From Shewanella pealeana ATCC 700345 (GTDB taxonomy: Bacteria; Pseudomonadota; Gammaproteobacteria; Enterobacterales; Shewanellaceae), in the NCBI RefSeq assembly GCF_000018285.1, contig NC_009901.1, positions 2,045,001-2,109,000 on the forward strand: a stretch of DNA of 64,000 nucleotides, in the 5' to 3' direction. Under the pieces are notes generated by a model that worked only from the letters and a program-made list of their open reading frames with translations, searched no databases and was not told the origin of the DNA. The translations under genes were made by a program, and so were the position numbers. Positions 1 through 11,861 of the stretch are shown piece by piece (position 1 is the first letter of the stretch; every line of letters starts with the position of its first letter).

Positions 1-1680
1 TTCACCGGCTTGGTTATGGCTAATATCCCAATCGCCACGCAGCTCTACTTGGTTAAAGAATCCTGATTGCGGATACCAGGTGTAGCCACCGCCGGCAACA
101 AATTTTGTAAAATCCACATTCTCTACGAAACCGAGATCGGCCCGAAAGTCTTCGCCAACTGATAGGTATTGAGCGAACACGTCCCAGCTACGAGTTTCGT
201 GTTGATATTTAAGTAGATACATATCATCACCGAAGGCACCTTGTTTGTTAGTGCGTAGCACGCGCTCATTAATGCCACAATTGTCAAGATCACAGTTGTT
301 CTGCGGTAAACAATCATCGTTGCTGCAAAACGCTTTATAAAGATCGCTGGGGTACTCTGTATCCGATAGTACATACTGGGCAGCGAAGGTATCATGTTCC
401 GTTGGCTGGTATTTAGCATCGAGACTGGTGACATAGTTATGGTAATCATCACTCTTCTTGGCCGTCACTAACGCGCCAATTGACAGCGGTTTACCCAGAT
501 CTAAGCGATAACGACCTGCGAAATTTTGGCTCTTGTTATCGATACTCGCGATGTCAGAACTTAAGTTACCTGGCACCAAAAAGTTGGTGTTGGTGTCATC
601 AGTGATTAATGTCGCAAATGTATGGTCGCCGACTTTACTGGTCAGTTTGAGACCGTAATCTGGCGCGACAATATTACGGGTATGCAGCAAATTTAGCTGA
701 GTATCGAAGTAGTCTTTATTATCGAGAAAAAAGGCGCGTTTCTCTGGATAAAATAGCGCGAAGGTCGAGTTAATATCTAACTGGCCCGCATCGGCTTCGA
801 CTTGAGAAAAGTCAGGGTTAATCGTGGCGCTGAGTAGGGTACTGGGGGTGATCCCCCAACGCACGTCTAAGCTAGGCTCAATGTTATTCTCACTATCCCA
901 ATCACTGTTCTCTTTATGGGGGCGTCTACTATTACGATTAACCACGAAGGAGGGGGTAATTTGTAAGTCGTTACCCTGTTGGATATTGGCAAGGCCAGTT
1001 GCGACTCCTAACTGGCAGAGTTGACAGTTATTATCTCTATCTATCTGATGGCTTGAAATGCGATGTTCTTCGTTTCTAGGGTAGAAACGAATAAACTCTA
1101 CTCCCCATTTTTGCTCGCTCTTAGGAGCAAAGTTAAGCAGTCTTAAGGGGAGCTCTATCTCTACTTGGTAGCCTGTGTCGGTTCGCTTGGCTGCGCTGTA
1201 CCAAATACCATCCCAAGCATCGCTCTCACTACCTGTTAGCTCGTTTTCTATCGAGTCCATTTGTACACCATAGGCGTTGACAAAAAACTGATAGGCTAAT
1301 CTGGCATCATTGAAGGTATCGAGCTTTATACCAACAAGATCATCCCCCCAGACGCTGTCTCTGTCACTTAAGTTAGCGCGAATATGTTCAGGGTTGGGAT
1401 CTTGTGCGCTAAAGGCCAAGAATAGGCTCGATTCGGTGGCATAGACTTTAACCTCAGTTTGCACTGGCGCGGCAATGTTTTCGCCGGGGCGAGTCTCAAA
1501 CTGTAAATTTGTCGTCGCGGCTTGCTGCCATTGAGGCTCGTTAAATTCGCCATCGACTTGAATTGCACCCTCAAGGGTAGGGATATGAATATTGAATTGA
1601 GATGTTTGCCCGGCATGGCTTGCACTCGAGCTAAAAGCACTAAAGAGGAGTGCTAAGGGTAAAAAGCATTTTTTTATCAT
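1..1680 (-). CDS. DUF5916 family protein, N-terminal 560 codons (cut by window edge)
   Basis: The reading frame is open from an ATG at 1680 down to base 1, so the C-terminus lies outside the window. The protein begins with a signal peptide (MIKKCFLPLALLFSAFSSSA). A family 9-like carbohydrate-binding (DOMON-type) region follows at about residues 30-220, with phrases such as QVDGEFNEPQWQQA and DDLVGIKLDTFNDARLAYQF. After it comes a long beta-rich region typical of DUF5916, including the conserved stretch INPDFSQVEADAGQLDINSTFALFYPEKR (shown here only to mark the DUF5916 core, around residues 300-330). Proteins of this family are predicted to sit in the outer membrane, and their substrate is not known. 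It is transcribed away from cysZ and separated from it by a terminator. The assignment rests on pattern recognition of the family core. Confidence 0.8.
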   Translation of the reverse strand, partial: MIKKCFLPLALLFSAFSSSASHAGQTSQFNIHIPTLEGAIQVDGEFNEPQWQQAATTNLQFETRPGENIAAPVQTEVKVYATESSLFLAFSAQDPNPEHIRANLSDRDSVWGDDLVGIKLDTFNDARLAYQFFVNAYGVQMDSIENELTGSESDAWDGIWYSAAKRTDTGYQVEIELPLRLLNFAPKSEQKWGVEFIRFYPRNEEHRISSHQIDRDNNCQLCQLGVATGLANIQQGNDLQITPSFVVNRNSRRPHKENSDWDSENNIEPSLDVRWGITPSTLLSATINPDFSQVEADAGQLDINSTFALFYPEKRAFFLDNKDYFDTQLNLLHTRNIVAPDYGLKLTSKVGDHTFATLITDDTNTNFLVPGNLSSDIASIDNKSQNFAGRYRLDLGKPLSIGALVTAKKSDDYHNYVTSLDAKYQPTEHDTFAAQYVLSDTEYPSDLYKAFCSNDDCLPQNNCDLDNCGINERVLRTNKQGAFGDDMYLLKYQHETRSWDVFAQYLSVGEDFRADLGFVENVDFTKFVAGGGYTWYPQSGFFNQVELRGDWDISHNQAGE

Positions 1681-1836
1681 TTGTTGTAATTGTTATTGTG
1701 CTGTTATTTGTTGCGATTGTGCCAGATTTAAGCCTCTGTTTGGACAGTAATTGCTAGAGGATATTGTTACAAAGCTTGTCGTGGTAACCATTTAGCGACA
1801 TTACTTATATCGGATAAGACGCGTTCAGATACAAAA

Positions 1837-1858
1837 AAGCCATGTCGAGACATGGCTT
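1837..1858 (-). terminator. Rho-independent terminator after cysZ
   Basis: An 8-bp perfect stem (gccatgtc/gacatggc, 1839-1846 with 1849-1856), extended by A-T pairs. On the minus strand it is followed by a run of six T. It lies just downstream of cysZ. Confidence 0.85.
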
Positions 1859-1891
1859 GGTTATTTAAATGAAGATGCTTCGCTTTAAGCG

Positions 1892-2665
1892 TTATTCAGG
1901 CGCTATCGCATCGTTCTTATAGGCGGTGCGATATTTATCAACCCACATGGCAGTTGCGCCACAAATAGCCACAGGCATCACTACAAAGTTAACGATAGGG
2001 ATCATAGAGAACAGCGTTACCGCCGCGCCAAAGCTAAAACTGCTGCCCTTGGTCTGATTGAGGGCGAACTTCATATCGGGAAAGGGAACCTTATGGTTAT
2101 CAAATGGGTAATCACAATATTGAATAGCCATCATCCAAGCGCTGAATAGGAACCACAAAATAGGCGCGACAGTTTGGCCGATAAAAGGGATCCAAAACAG
2201 CAGTAAAAACACGATGGCGCGTGGCAGATAGTATTTAAGCTTTATCCACTCTCGTCCCATTATCCGCGGAAGATCTTTAATCAGATCGATGCCGCCACCT
2301 GTGTTAAGAGGCTTACCGGTTAGTTGTTGCTCGACCTTCTCGGCTAGCAGGCCATTAAAAGGCGCGGCGAGCCAATTCATTACCGAGCTAAAGACAAATG
2401 ACAGCACGAACAGTAATGTAATGACAGCGAGTGGCCAGAGTATAAAGTTGAGCCAGCTTAAATAGTCAGGCAGTTGAGTAGAAAGCCAGTTGAACACGTT
2501 ATCTAATTGGCTTATGGCAAAATAGATCAGTCCAGAAAATAACAATAAATTGATTGAAAGCGGAATAAAGACGAATCTTCTAAGCCCTGGTTGTTTAATG
2601 AGGCTGAAACCATCGAAGAAATAATTAACACCGCTTTTTTTTTGTACGTGTTTGGTTTTATTCAT
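1892..2665 (-). CDS. cysZ: Sulfate transporter CysZ
   Basis: 257 residues, close to the usual length of CysZ (about 250). CysZ is an inner-membrane sulfate permease that feeds sulfate to cysteine synthesis. The protein has several hydrophobic segments (roughly residues 30-52, 70-100, 145-170, 205-235). It carries the family phrases FFDGFSLI near the N-terminus, WLAAPFNGLLAEKVE around residue 100, and IPFIGQTVAPILWF around residue 160. In E. coli cysZ also sits beside zipA-ligA; here it is divergent from smc-zipA-ligA across a 190-bp gap. The start is the only upstream ATG in frame, at 2665. Identification is firm. Confidence 0.93.
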   Translation of the reverse strand: MNKTKHVQKKSGVNYFFDGFSLIKQPGLRRFVFIPLSINLLLFSGLIYFAISQLDNVFNWLSTQLPDYLSWLNFILWPLAVITLLFVLSFVFSSVMNWLAAPFNGLLAEKVEQQLTGKPLNTGGGIDLIKDLPRIMGREWIKLKYYLPRAIVFLLLFWIPFIGQTVAPILWFLFSAWMMAIQYCDYPFDNHKVPFPDMKFALNQTKGSSFSFGAAVTLFSMIPIVNFVVMPVAICGATAMWVDKYRTAYKNDAIAPE

Positions 2666-2760
2666 AGATATATTAGGTTGTTAAAATTACGCATTAGTAC
2701 GATTGTGAGTCAGTCGGTATTTAATCACAAGTTAAAAGCGCTTAATCAGCGATAAAAGCG

Positions 2761-2789
2761 TTACAAAATACAGTGAGCTTTGGTAAAGT
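2761..2789 (+). promoter_or_regulatory. Possible sigma-70 promoter for smc-zipA
   Basis: TTACAA at 2761-2766 and TAAAGT at 2784-2789 are separated by 17 nt, in the cysZ-smc intergenic region. The match is by eye, and overlapping alternatives such as TATATA around 2795 exist. Confidence 0.35.
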
Positions 2790-2855
2790 TAAGCTATATA
2801 AATCCCCTCAAACTCAGTCGCTATTTACTTAGCGAGGAAATGACCAAACGGCACC

Positions 2856-5800
2856 ATGAGACTTAAACAGATTAAACTTGCCGGATTCAAGTCATTCGTC
2901 GATCCAACTAAAATACCTTTACTTAATCCTTTAAGCGCCATTATTGGGCCGAACGGCTGCGGCAAATCGAATGTTATCGATGCGGTGCGCTGGGTATTGG
3001 GTGAAAGCTCTGCTAAGCATCTGCGTGGTGATTCCATGGCCGATGTTATTTTTAATGGCTCAACGGCCAGACGCCCAGTATCGGTTGCCAGTGTCGAGCT
3101 GTTATTTGACAACCAAGATGGCCGTCTAGCTGGGCAGTACTCCAGCTATCAAGAGATTGCCGTCAAGCGTCAAGTCAGCCGTGATGGCGACTCAAATTAT
3201 TTTCTCAATAACCAAAAGTGTCGCCGTAAAGATATTACCGATCTGTTTATGGGCACAGGCCTTGGTCCTCGCAGTTACGCGATTATTGAGCAGGGTACGA
3301 TTTCAAGATTAATCGAATCTAAACCGCAAGAGCTGCGTGTCTTTATCGAGGAGGCCGCAGGGATCTCTCGCTACAAAGAGCGTCGCCGCGAGACTGAAAA
3401 CCGTATTCGACACACACGTGAAAACTTAGCCAGACTCGGTGATATTCGTTCAGAATTGAGTAAGCAGCTAGAGAAGTTAGCCGAACAAGCCGAAACGGCC
3501 AAAAAATACCGCGAGTTAAAGCAAGCGGAGCGTAAATACGATGCCGAGTTATCGGTATCGCGTTTCGATGAGTTGCAGCAACAAACCGCGAAATTAGACG
3601 AGCAATTAAGTAAGCTTGAACTGCAACAAACCGAGCTTTTAGCTAAGAAACAAACTCTTGAATTAAGCCTAACTGAGCTTAATTTGAAGTTAAGCGAGTT
3701 AGATACTCAAGAAGCACATCAAGTAGAAGATTTCTATCTCACCAAGACCCATATTGCCAAGCTTGAGCAATCGCTTAAGCATCGTCAGCAGCAAGATGAA
3801 AGCCTGACGCAACGACTGCAGGAGCTATCTGAGCAAGTCAGTGCTTACCGTGCAAAGTTAACCGAAGATCAAGCTAAACAGACCCTACTGACAGAGCAAC
3901 AAGCGCTTGCGTTACCCGATGCCACGCTTATACGCCAGCAGTTGGCAAAACATGATGCCGAGTTGATATTGGCTAATGAGTATTTTGACAAGGTAAGTGA
4001 GCAATTACACGACTTAAACGAAGCCTATAGCCAAGCTCATCACGCATTTGAGATGAATCGTAATCAGCTGAGCCATAATGAGGCCGATATCGGCAACAAG
4101 CAAAGGCTGGTGGCTCGCCTAGAGGAACAAGTGCTTACCACTTCGTCTGAGCTTGAGAAAATCAACGCTCAAGACTTCGCTGCGCAGGTAAGCGAGTTAA
4201 CTGGAGTTATCGAGCAAGAGCAAGAAGTGCTCGACGAGTTGAATTTTGAGTTACAAACCAAGCAATTAACCGAGCAAGATTTATCTGCCGAGCAAGACTC
4301 GCTTAAGGTAAAGCTCGCCGATGAGCAGGGCCGTTTATCGGTTGTGACTCAACTATTGCCAGCCGATAAAGCGGGCGATACCGATGAGCTTTGGCAAGTC
4401 ATCGAGGTGACTCCTGGCTGGGAAGCCGCCGTGGATATGCTGCTATCAGGACTGCTAAATACTCAAGTATTGTCTGAAGTGAGTGATATAAGCGACCCAG
4501 AACAAACAGGCTTTGAGACTGGCGTTACCGAATTAAGTGTGATTAAAGCTCCGGTCAACCTCGCGCCTTGGCTACAACATGTGACTTGGCTAGCGAGCAA
4601 AGAGCAGGCTATCGGCCAAAGATCGTCACTGAAACCGGATGAACTGATCGCTACCGCAGACGGTTATCTTGTCGGCGTCGATTTTGTTATCGAGAAGACT
4701 CAGGCGGCGGGCTCTATTGTCGAGCTCAAAAACGAGCAGATAGCCCTGCAGGAAAGTGTTGATTTGAACCAGTCAGCTCTGGTGAAGCTAAGTGAGACCT
4801 TGGTTAGTTTAAAGGGGGACATGGCCCCCTTGGTTAGTCAAATTCAGCAAAAGCTGCAGTTTATTCAAACTCAGCAGATCCAACTTGCGGCGCTGAGCTC
4901 TCAGCTGCGCTCGCAGCAGCAGTCGGTGACACAAACTGTGTCAAGACTGGCTAAAGTTGAACAAGAGCTCAATGAAGCACAACAAGAATTGCAGGCGTTG
5001 CAGCTCAGTGTTGAGCTGCGAGTGCAGCAGCAACAGCACTTTAGTGAGGCACTCGAAAAAGCACAAGCAGCTAAAACGGATGGGCAAGCACTTAAAGCCC
5101 AAGCCTTGGAAAAAGTCACTCAGCTTAAACCGCTGCGTCAACAGTTAGATGCCCAAGTGGCGCAGACGGCTGCGAGTGAGCAGAGTTTGCACACACAGAT
5201 GATGCTGATTGAGCAACAGGTTAATCAGCACCAGCAGCGATTGCTGGAGCTAGAACAAAGCCAAACTGTGCTAAAGCTGCAACTCGAGGCTAAAGATAAC
5301 GCGTTGCAGGAAGGGGAGTCACAACCTCTTAAAGATCAGCTTGAACAAGCCCTGCAGGCACAGCAGCTAAAGCAAGATGCACTGACGGCCTTAAGACTGG
5401 AACAAGCAGAGCTGCAGGAACTGTGCGATAGTGCAGGAACGAATAAAAAACAACAGCTTGCGAAGCTAGAAGACTTGACTCAATCCTCTGGCACGTTAAA
5501 GTTACGCCGTGAAGGATTGAAAGGGCAGATTGACAGTCAGCAACGAGTATTAATTGAACAAGATGTTGATGTTAAACAGGTATTATCCTCATTAGATGGA
5601 AGTAAAACCTTAGTTTGGCGTCAAAAAGAGCTAGAGCGATTACGGGCACAGATAGAGCATTTAGGTGCGATAAACTTAGCGGCAATTGAAGAGTTTGATT
5701 TACAAAATCAACGCAAGTTATATTTAGACAGCCAAGATGAGGACCTTAATGCCGCACTATCGAGCCTAGAAGAAGCGATTCGTAAGATAGATAAAGATAC

Positions 5801-6278
5801 TAAAATTCGATTTAAAGATACGTTTGATAAAGTGAATGCAGATCTCGGCGTGCTGTTTCCAAAAGTATTCGGTGGTGGCAGTGCATATCTAGCCTTAACC
5901 GGTGATGACCTGTTAGAAACGGGAGTCAGCATCATGGCGAGGCCACCGGGCAAGAAGAATAGCACTATTCACCTTCTTTCTGGTGGAGAAAAAGCGCTAA
6001 CCGCTTTATCATTGGTATTTGCTATTTTTAGATTAAATCCAGCACCTTTTTGTATGTTGGATGAAGTTGATGCGCCTTTGGATGATGCCAATGTCGAACG
6101 TTTTTGTCGTTTGGTAAAAGAGATGTCCCAAAGCGTACAATTTATATATATTAGTCACAACAAGATCACCATGGAATTGGCCGATCAACTTATTGGTGTG
6201 ACAATGCATGAGCCCGGTGTTTCTCGCATTGTGGCTGTCGATATTGATGAAGCGGTGGCATTAGCTGACGCAGGATGA
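2856..6278 (+). CDS. smc: Chromosome segregation protein SMC
   Basis: 1140 residues, the normal SMC length. SMC forms the ATPase core of condensin with ScpA and ScpB. Walker A is GPNGCGKS at residues 31-38. Two long Gln/Glu/Leu-rich coiled-coil arms (about 170-500 and 660-960) flank a hinge around residues 510-640. The C-terminal head carries the ABC signature LSGGEKALTALS and Walker B FCMLDEVDAPLDD. The ATG at 2856 is preferred because the upstream ATG at 2840 runs into a stop after eight codons; the nearest Shine-Dalgarno-like GAGG (2834-2837) is unusually far away. zipA follows 23 bp later. The arrangement smc-zipA-ligA is also known in Pseudomonas. Confidence 0.96.
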   Translation: MRLKQIKLAGFKSFVDPTKIPLLNPLSAIIGPNGCGKSNVIDAVRWVLGESSAKHLRGDSMADVIFNGSTARRPVSVASVELLFDNQDGRLAGQYSSYQEIAVKRQVSRDGDSNYFLNNQKCRRKDITDLFMGTGLGPRSYAIIEQGTISRLIESKPQELRVFIEEAAGISRYKERRRETENRIRHTRENLARLGDIRSELSKQLEKLAEQAETAKKYRELKQAERKYDAELSVSRFDELQQQTAKLDEQLSKLELQQTELLAKKQTLELSLTELNLKLSELDTQEAHQVEDFYLTKTHIAKLEQSLKHRQQQDESLTQRLQELSEQVSAYRAKLTEDQAKQTLLTEQQALALPDATLIRQQLAKHDAELILANEYFDKVSEQLHDLNEAYSQAHHAFEMNRNQLSHNEADIGNKQRLVARLEEQVLTTSSELEKINAQDFAAQVSELTGVIEQEQEVLDELNFELQTKQLTEQDLSAEQDSLKVKLADEQGRLSVVTQLLPADKAGDTDELWQVIEVTPGWEAAVDMLLSGLLNTQVLSEVSDISDPEQTGFETGVTELSVIKAPVNLAPWLQHVTWLASKEQAIGQRSSLKPDELIATADGYLVGVDFVIEKTQAAGSIVELKNEQIALQESVDLNQSALVKLSETLVSLKGDMAPLVSQIQQKLQFIQTQQIQLAALSSQLRSQQQSVTQTVSRLAKVEQELNEAQQELQALQLSVELRVQQQQHFSEALEKAQAAKTDGQALKAQALEKVTQLKPLRQQLDAQVAQTAASEQSLHTQMMLIEQQVNQHQQRLLELEQSQTVLKLQLEAKDNALQEGESQPLKDQLEQALQAQQLKQDALTALRLEQAELQELCDSAGTNKKQQLAKLEDLTQSSGTLKLRREGLKGQIDSQQRVLIEQDVDVKQVLSSLDGSKTLVWRQKELERLRAQIEHLGAINLAAIEEFDLQNQRKLYLDSQDEDLNAALSSLEEAIRKIDKDTKIRFKDTFDKVNADLGVLFPKVFGGGSAYLALTGDDLLETGVSIMARPPGKKNSTIHLLSGGEKALTALSLVFAIFRLNPAPFCMLDEVDAPLDDANVERFCRLVKEMSQSVQFIYISHNKITMELADQLIGVTMHEPGVSRIVAVDIDEAVALADAG

Positions 6279-6301
6279 ACATAAGAAATACAGGGTAACT
6301 A

Positions 6302-7279
6302 ATGGAAAATTTTCAACTGGTATTGCTTCTTATAGGTGTGATAGCCATTATCGGCGTGCTTGTACACGGTTTTTGGTCCATTAGAAAACAGCAACCTAAG
6401 GAATATAAGCAAAGCCCCATGGCGGATATAAGTCGTGAGCGTCGAGATGCTCAAGGCTTCGATAACGATGGCATTGGTGCGGTGAGAGTTGTTAAAAATA
6501 CCCAGCAAGATGATGAGCCTGAAACGATAGATGATGAACAGCGTGATCCTCTGGCAACTGAAACGGTTACTGATGCATTCGAGTTAAGTGGAACTCCGGC
6601 CACCAAAGTGAATAAGACACGTGTAGAACCTTCTCTTATACCTCAAGAGTCGGTATTCGCCACTGACATGCCTGTTCAAGAATCTTTGTTTGGTGCAGAT
6701 GAGATTAGTGTTGCCGCTCCTGTTATCACCGAGCAAGCAGTGAGAACAGAGCCAGAGCCCCGGTTACAACCAGTATTTAAACCAGAGCCACAATTAGAGC
6801 CTGTTGAACTTAAACCTGATCCTATTGTTGAGCCAGCGCCGAAGCAGGAACAGACTGAAGAATTGGGTGAACCACGCGATGTATTAGTATTGCATGTGGT
6901 CGCTAAAGAGGGCGAAGAGCTTAGCGGAGCAGAACTGTTACCTTGTTTGTTGACCTTGAACTTCAAGTTTGGCGAAATGAATATTTTCCATCGTCATGAA
7001 GATAATGCCGGTACAGGTAAGGTATTATTCTCTATGGCTAATATGGTAAAACCTGGGGTATTTGACCCAGACAATATGGAGCAGTTTAGCACTCAAGGTG
7101 TGGTGTTATTTATGACGCTGCCTTGTTATGGCGAAGCGTTAATGAACTTCTCTATCATGCTAAACTCTGCTCATCAGATCGCAGATGATTTAGGCGGTGT
7201 TGTTCTCGATGGTGGCCGAGATGAATGGCTAGAGAGCACCAAGCAAAACTATATCCAGCGGATCAGGGCTCAGGCCTGA
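6302..7279 (+). CDS. zipA: Cell division protein ZipA
   Basis: 325 residues, matching E. coli ZipA (328). ZipA anchors and stabilises FtsZ at the division site. There is one N-terminal transmembrane segment at about residues 4-27, followed directly by a basic cytoplasmic stretch ([12 protein letters not shown]). A long Pro/Glu-rich linker with repeated EPQLEP-like units spans about 130-190. The C-terminal FtsZ-binding domain is at about 195-322 ([40 protein letters not shown]). It starts 23 bp after smc and is probably co-transcribed with it. A perfect 9-bp hairpin separates it from ligA. Confidence 0.95.
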
Positions 7280-7306
7280 TACGAAAGATAGGTTTTTGAA
7301 ACGTAA

Positions 7307-9364
<2,058 letters not shown>

Positions 9365-9380
9365 CTGCTCGACTAAATTA

Positions 9381-9405
9381 AAAAAGCTCCTTAGGGAGCT
9401 TTTTT
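9381..9405 (+). terminator. Terminator after ligA
   Basis: AGCTCC/GGAGCT stem (9385-9390 with 9395-9400) with loop TTAG, flanked by A and T runs. It ends the smc-zipA-ligA unit. Confidence 0.85.
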
Positions 9406-9494
9406 AGTGAATGCTTGAAAATCTTTGATTTGTCGCCATATCTAGTTTACTCCCGATCGATATTAGTCGAAATCAGTTAATCAAAGGAAATGGT

Positions 9495-9971
9495 TTGAAT
9501 TTTAGTAATATCACCTGGCTTGACGACAAAGGTCATGTAAAGCCGCCTTTAATGCTCTATCTATTGTTGGTGTTTATCGCACGAGGTTGGTGTGTGTTCG
9601 TCGCCTCTTTAACTCAGGCCAGTGATAGAGCCGCATTAGTTGAGCTGTTTTATCCGCAAAAGAGCGATTTCTTAATGGCGTTGGCGGCAGGCTTTGGGGC
9701 TGTCATTGTTTATGCTGCGGTGATTGCTGAAAGAAAACGTTCTCCTAACTGGGTCAGACCACTCTTTCCCTATATGAGATGGGCGCTAGTATTACTCTTG
9801 ATCATAGATGGTGGCTTGCTGACTCAGCGCATTTTACACTCCTATTATATGTATAGCTGGAGCATAGGTTTAGATGCACTGGTACTATTTTGGAGTAGTT
9901 TGTATTTGTACCAGTCGAAGCGCTTGAAGCTCTATTTTAGTGACTGGAAAGAGAACGACGGTAAGAAATAA
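9495..9971 (+). CDS. DUF2919 family membrane protein
   Basis: 158 residues with four likely membrane segments (about 17-38, 58-78, 93-112, 120-142) and charged ends. The opening (WLDDKGHVKPPLMLYLLLVFIARGW) and overall layout match DUF2919, the family of E. coli YfeZ, whose function is unknown. The start is TTG at 9495 with AAAGGA at 9483-9488; the ATG at 9490 is followed at once by a stop. It is a stand-alone gene between the ligA terminator and a minus-strand small-RNA candidate, whose terminator begins four bases after its stop codon. Confidence 0.75.
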   Translation: MNFSNITWLDDKGHVKPPLMLYLLLVFIARGWCVFVASLTQASDRAALVELFYPQKSDFLMALAAGFGAVIVYAAVIAERKRSPNWVRPLFPYMRWALVLLLIIDGGLLTQRILHSYYMYSWSIGLDALVLFWSSLYLYQSKRLKLYFSDWKENDGKK

Positions 9972-9974
9972 GCT

Positions 9975-10172
9975 AAAAAAAAGACGCTGCAAGCAGCGTC
10001 AAAAGAACCTTTAATTCAGAGAGTCACTCTGTATTGGTGATCCGTAGATTTACGATAAAAACCTTCTAAAGCTAAGCAACAATCATACTGCGATTACGAC
10101 TTAAACTGTTAAAGGACAATTGACAGTATTGCTTCCTAAACATCATCTTCGGGGCGACCGATCTTAAGAAAC
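9975..10172 (-). ncRNA. Candidate small RNA, about 195 nt, with a 24-codon ORF inside
   Basis: A strong minus-strand promoter (see 10179-10207) and a strong intrinsic terminator bracket a stretch with no long gene. The terminator is GACGCTGC/GCAGCGTC at 9983-10000, followed by eight T on the minus strand. Internal hairpins include TCGG/CCGA near the 5' end and CAGAG/CTCTG near the 3' end. A 24-codon ORF runs from ATG 10146 to TAG 10072 (MMFRKQYCQLSFNSLSRNRS followed by MIVA), basic and with no obvious Shine-Dalgarno. There are only two GGA motifs, so it is not of the CsrB type. I could not match it to a named sRNA family. It could be a regulatory RNA, a small-protein mRNA, or both. Confidence 0.5.
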
Positions 10173-10178
10173 AGTTTC

Positions 10179-10207
10179 AGTATAGGTGTGTTGGATATTG
10201 TATGCAA
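10179..10207 (-). promoter_or_regulatory. Sigma-70 promoter of the small-RNA candidate
   Basis: On the minus strand TTGCAT (10207-10202) and TATACT (10184-10179) are separated by exactly 17 nt, in an AT-rich setting. The predicted start of transcription is around 10172. Confidence 0.55.
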
Positions 10208-10548
10208 TTTTTAAGTTTGATAATTTGACTTAAAAAGAGACAAATAACGAATATCTTATTCTAAATCGTCTATATTAAAATCACACTAACGCGTTTAATG
10301 ACTTGTTTATGTATTTTAGCGTGTCATTTTTCTCTCTTTTGTCATAAAGTTGACGCTACCAAGTCAGATTAGTACTCAATAAGGATATTTGATGTACTAC
10401 TGAGTCGAACATTTTTTTATCGATCAGCAAGCGTTGCTAGGGCCACTGAACCGAAAATTAATTTTGTAAGACAAGGGCGTAGGAAGCTCAATGCCTAACT
10501 TGACTAGCGGTAAACCATAAGCTTAAAACGAATGTTGGAGTGACATAG
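10208..10548. other. AT-rich intergenic region upstream of the HD-GYP gene
   Basis: About 340 bp without a credible gene. It must contain the promoter of the HD-GYP gene. A TTGACG at 10350-10355 could be a -35 element, but no convincing -10 follows. GGAG just before 10549 is the ribosome binding site of the next gene. Confidence 0.4.
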
Positions 10549-11745
10549 ATGTCAAAGGCTGCACAGATGCAAATTCCTTTGTCAGAGTTGAAAGTGGGTA
10601 TGACAGTGAAGTTACCACTTTCATGGACGGATCATCCTTTTCTATTCAATCAAATTGAAATAGAGAAAACGGCGCATATTGAGTTAATTAAGACATTAGA
10701 TGTGTCTTTTGTTTACCTTATTGCTGGCTGTGAACTGTTAACCCCCCAGGCGTCCCCCAAAGTCGAAGTGACTCAAGTGATGCCTGAGCAGCTAGCTGCC
10801 GATTCCCAAATTTTAGTCAGAAAATCCATTCGCCTTGGTCAACAAAGATTTACTAAGGGGGCCAGCGACTGCCGCGCGACATTTTCAAAGATAGGTTCAG
10901 ATCCTCAAGGCGCATATCGTAGTGCTGCAACTCTAGTCGAAGACTTGATGGACCATCTAAAAGAAACCGACTGTCCCCACTTAGCACTGGTTAACCCAGG
11001 TGAAGATATCTCTGTTAATCAGCATGGAGTGTCGATAGCGGTTTTATCTATGATGATAGGCCAAGCATTGTCCATGAACCATTCACAGTTACGTGATATT
11101 GCCATGGGCGCGCTGTTTCACGATATTGGTAAGCAGAAGGTGCCAGATGTGATCCGGCGTAAGAAAGGTCTGCTCACGGAACATGAAATTAACTTTTTAA
11201 ATATGCACCCGAAATATGGCTACGATATGCTTGATAAGTCAGGGCTATTTCCTAGTGAGGTATTAGACATAATTTTGCATCACCATGAATGGGTCGATGG
11301 TAGTGGTTATCCTGATGGCCTAAAAGGCAAGCAGATCCCATTAACGACTCAGGTGGTGAGCTTAGTTAATGACTTTGACCACATACTAAGATCGGAGGAG
11401 GGACTAGCTCCTCAGGTCGCACTGGGTTACTTGTTTAAAAATCGTACGGGTAAACACGAAGCACAGTTGATTTCAACCTTAGTCAAAGTTTTAGGGATCT
11501 ATCCTCCTGGTACTATGGTGCAGCTTAGTGATGGTGATATTGCCAAAGTCATGTTAACCACTTCCCAAGTGCAAAAGCCGGTAGTATGGAGTTGCTCCAT
11601 TGACGGGCAGAAGGCAAGGTTACGCTTTTTAGCTGAAGAGCCTCATGAGATCATAGGCGTACTAAAGGTTGATGAGCTATCAACTTCTGCAGTTAAAACT
11701 CTCGATGGCAATGCAACAGTCAGTTTTTATTTTAGTAGTTTGTAG
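10549..11745 (+). CDS. HD-GYP domain cyclic-di-GMP phosphodiesterase
   Basis: 398 residues. The N-terminal part (1-130) matches DUF3391, often found ahead of HD-GYP domains (PLSELKVGMTVKLPLSWTDHPF). The HD-GYP domain at about 160-330 has all hallmark motifs: FHDIGK, the MHPKYG histidine, HHHEWVDGSGYPDG with intact GYP, and NDFDH. Enzymes of this type hydrolyse c-di-GMP, lowering its level and favouring motility over biofilm. No receiver or membrane domain is present, so it is probably cytosolic. A paralogue with the same layout but an altered GYP lies at 49,730-50,989. The ATG at 10549 has GGAG upstream. Confidence 0.9.
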   Translation: MSKAAQMQIPLSELKVGMTVKLPLSWTDHPFLFNQIEIEKTAHIELIKTLDVSFVYLIAGCELLTPQASPKVEVTQVMPEQLAADSQILVRKSIRLGQQRFTKGASDCRATFSKIGSDPQGAYRSAATLVEDLMDHLKETDCPHLALVNPGEDISVNQHGVSIAVLSMMIGQALSMNHSQLRDIAMGALFHDIGKQKVPDVIRRKKGLLTEHEINFLNMHPKYGYDMLDKSGLFPSEVLDIILHHHEWVDGSGYPDGLKGKQIPLTTQVVSLVNDFDHILRSEEGLAPQVALGYLFKNRTGKHEAQLISTLVKVLGIYPPGTMVQLSDGDIAKVMLTTSQVQKPVVWSCSIDGQKARLRFLAEEPHEIIGVLKVDELSTSAVKTLDGNATVSFYFSSL

Positions 11746-11861
11746 CCAAAGACTCGTAGCTAAAGACAAATTTAGCTAACAAACCGAGTTTACTTCTGCG
11801 TACATGCACTTCACTATGTTGCATATCTAAATCAAAAATTAACGATCTAAAGAGTAAGAGC

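Noticed and set aside
9975..10172. CsrB/RsmY-type RNA
   Set aside because: Only two GGA motifs are present, against the many expected in loops of such RNAs.
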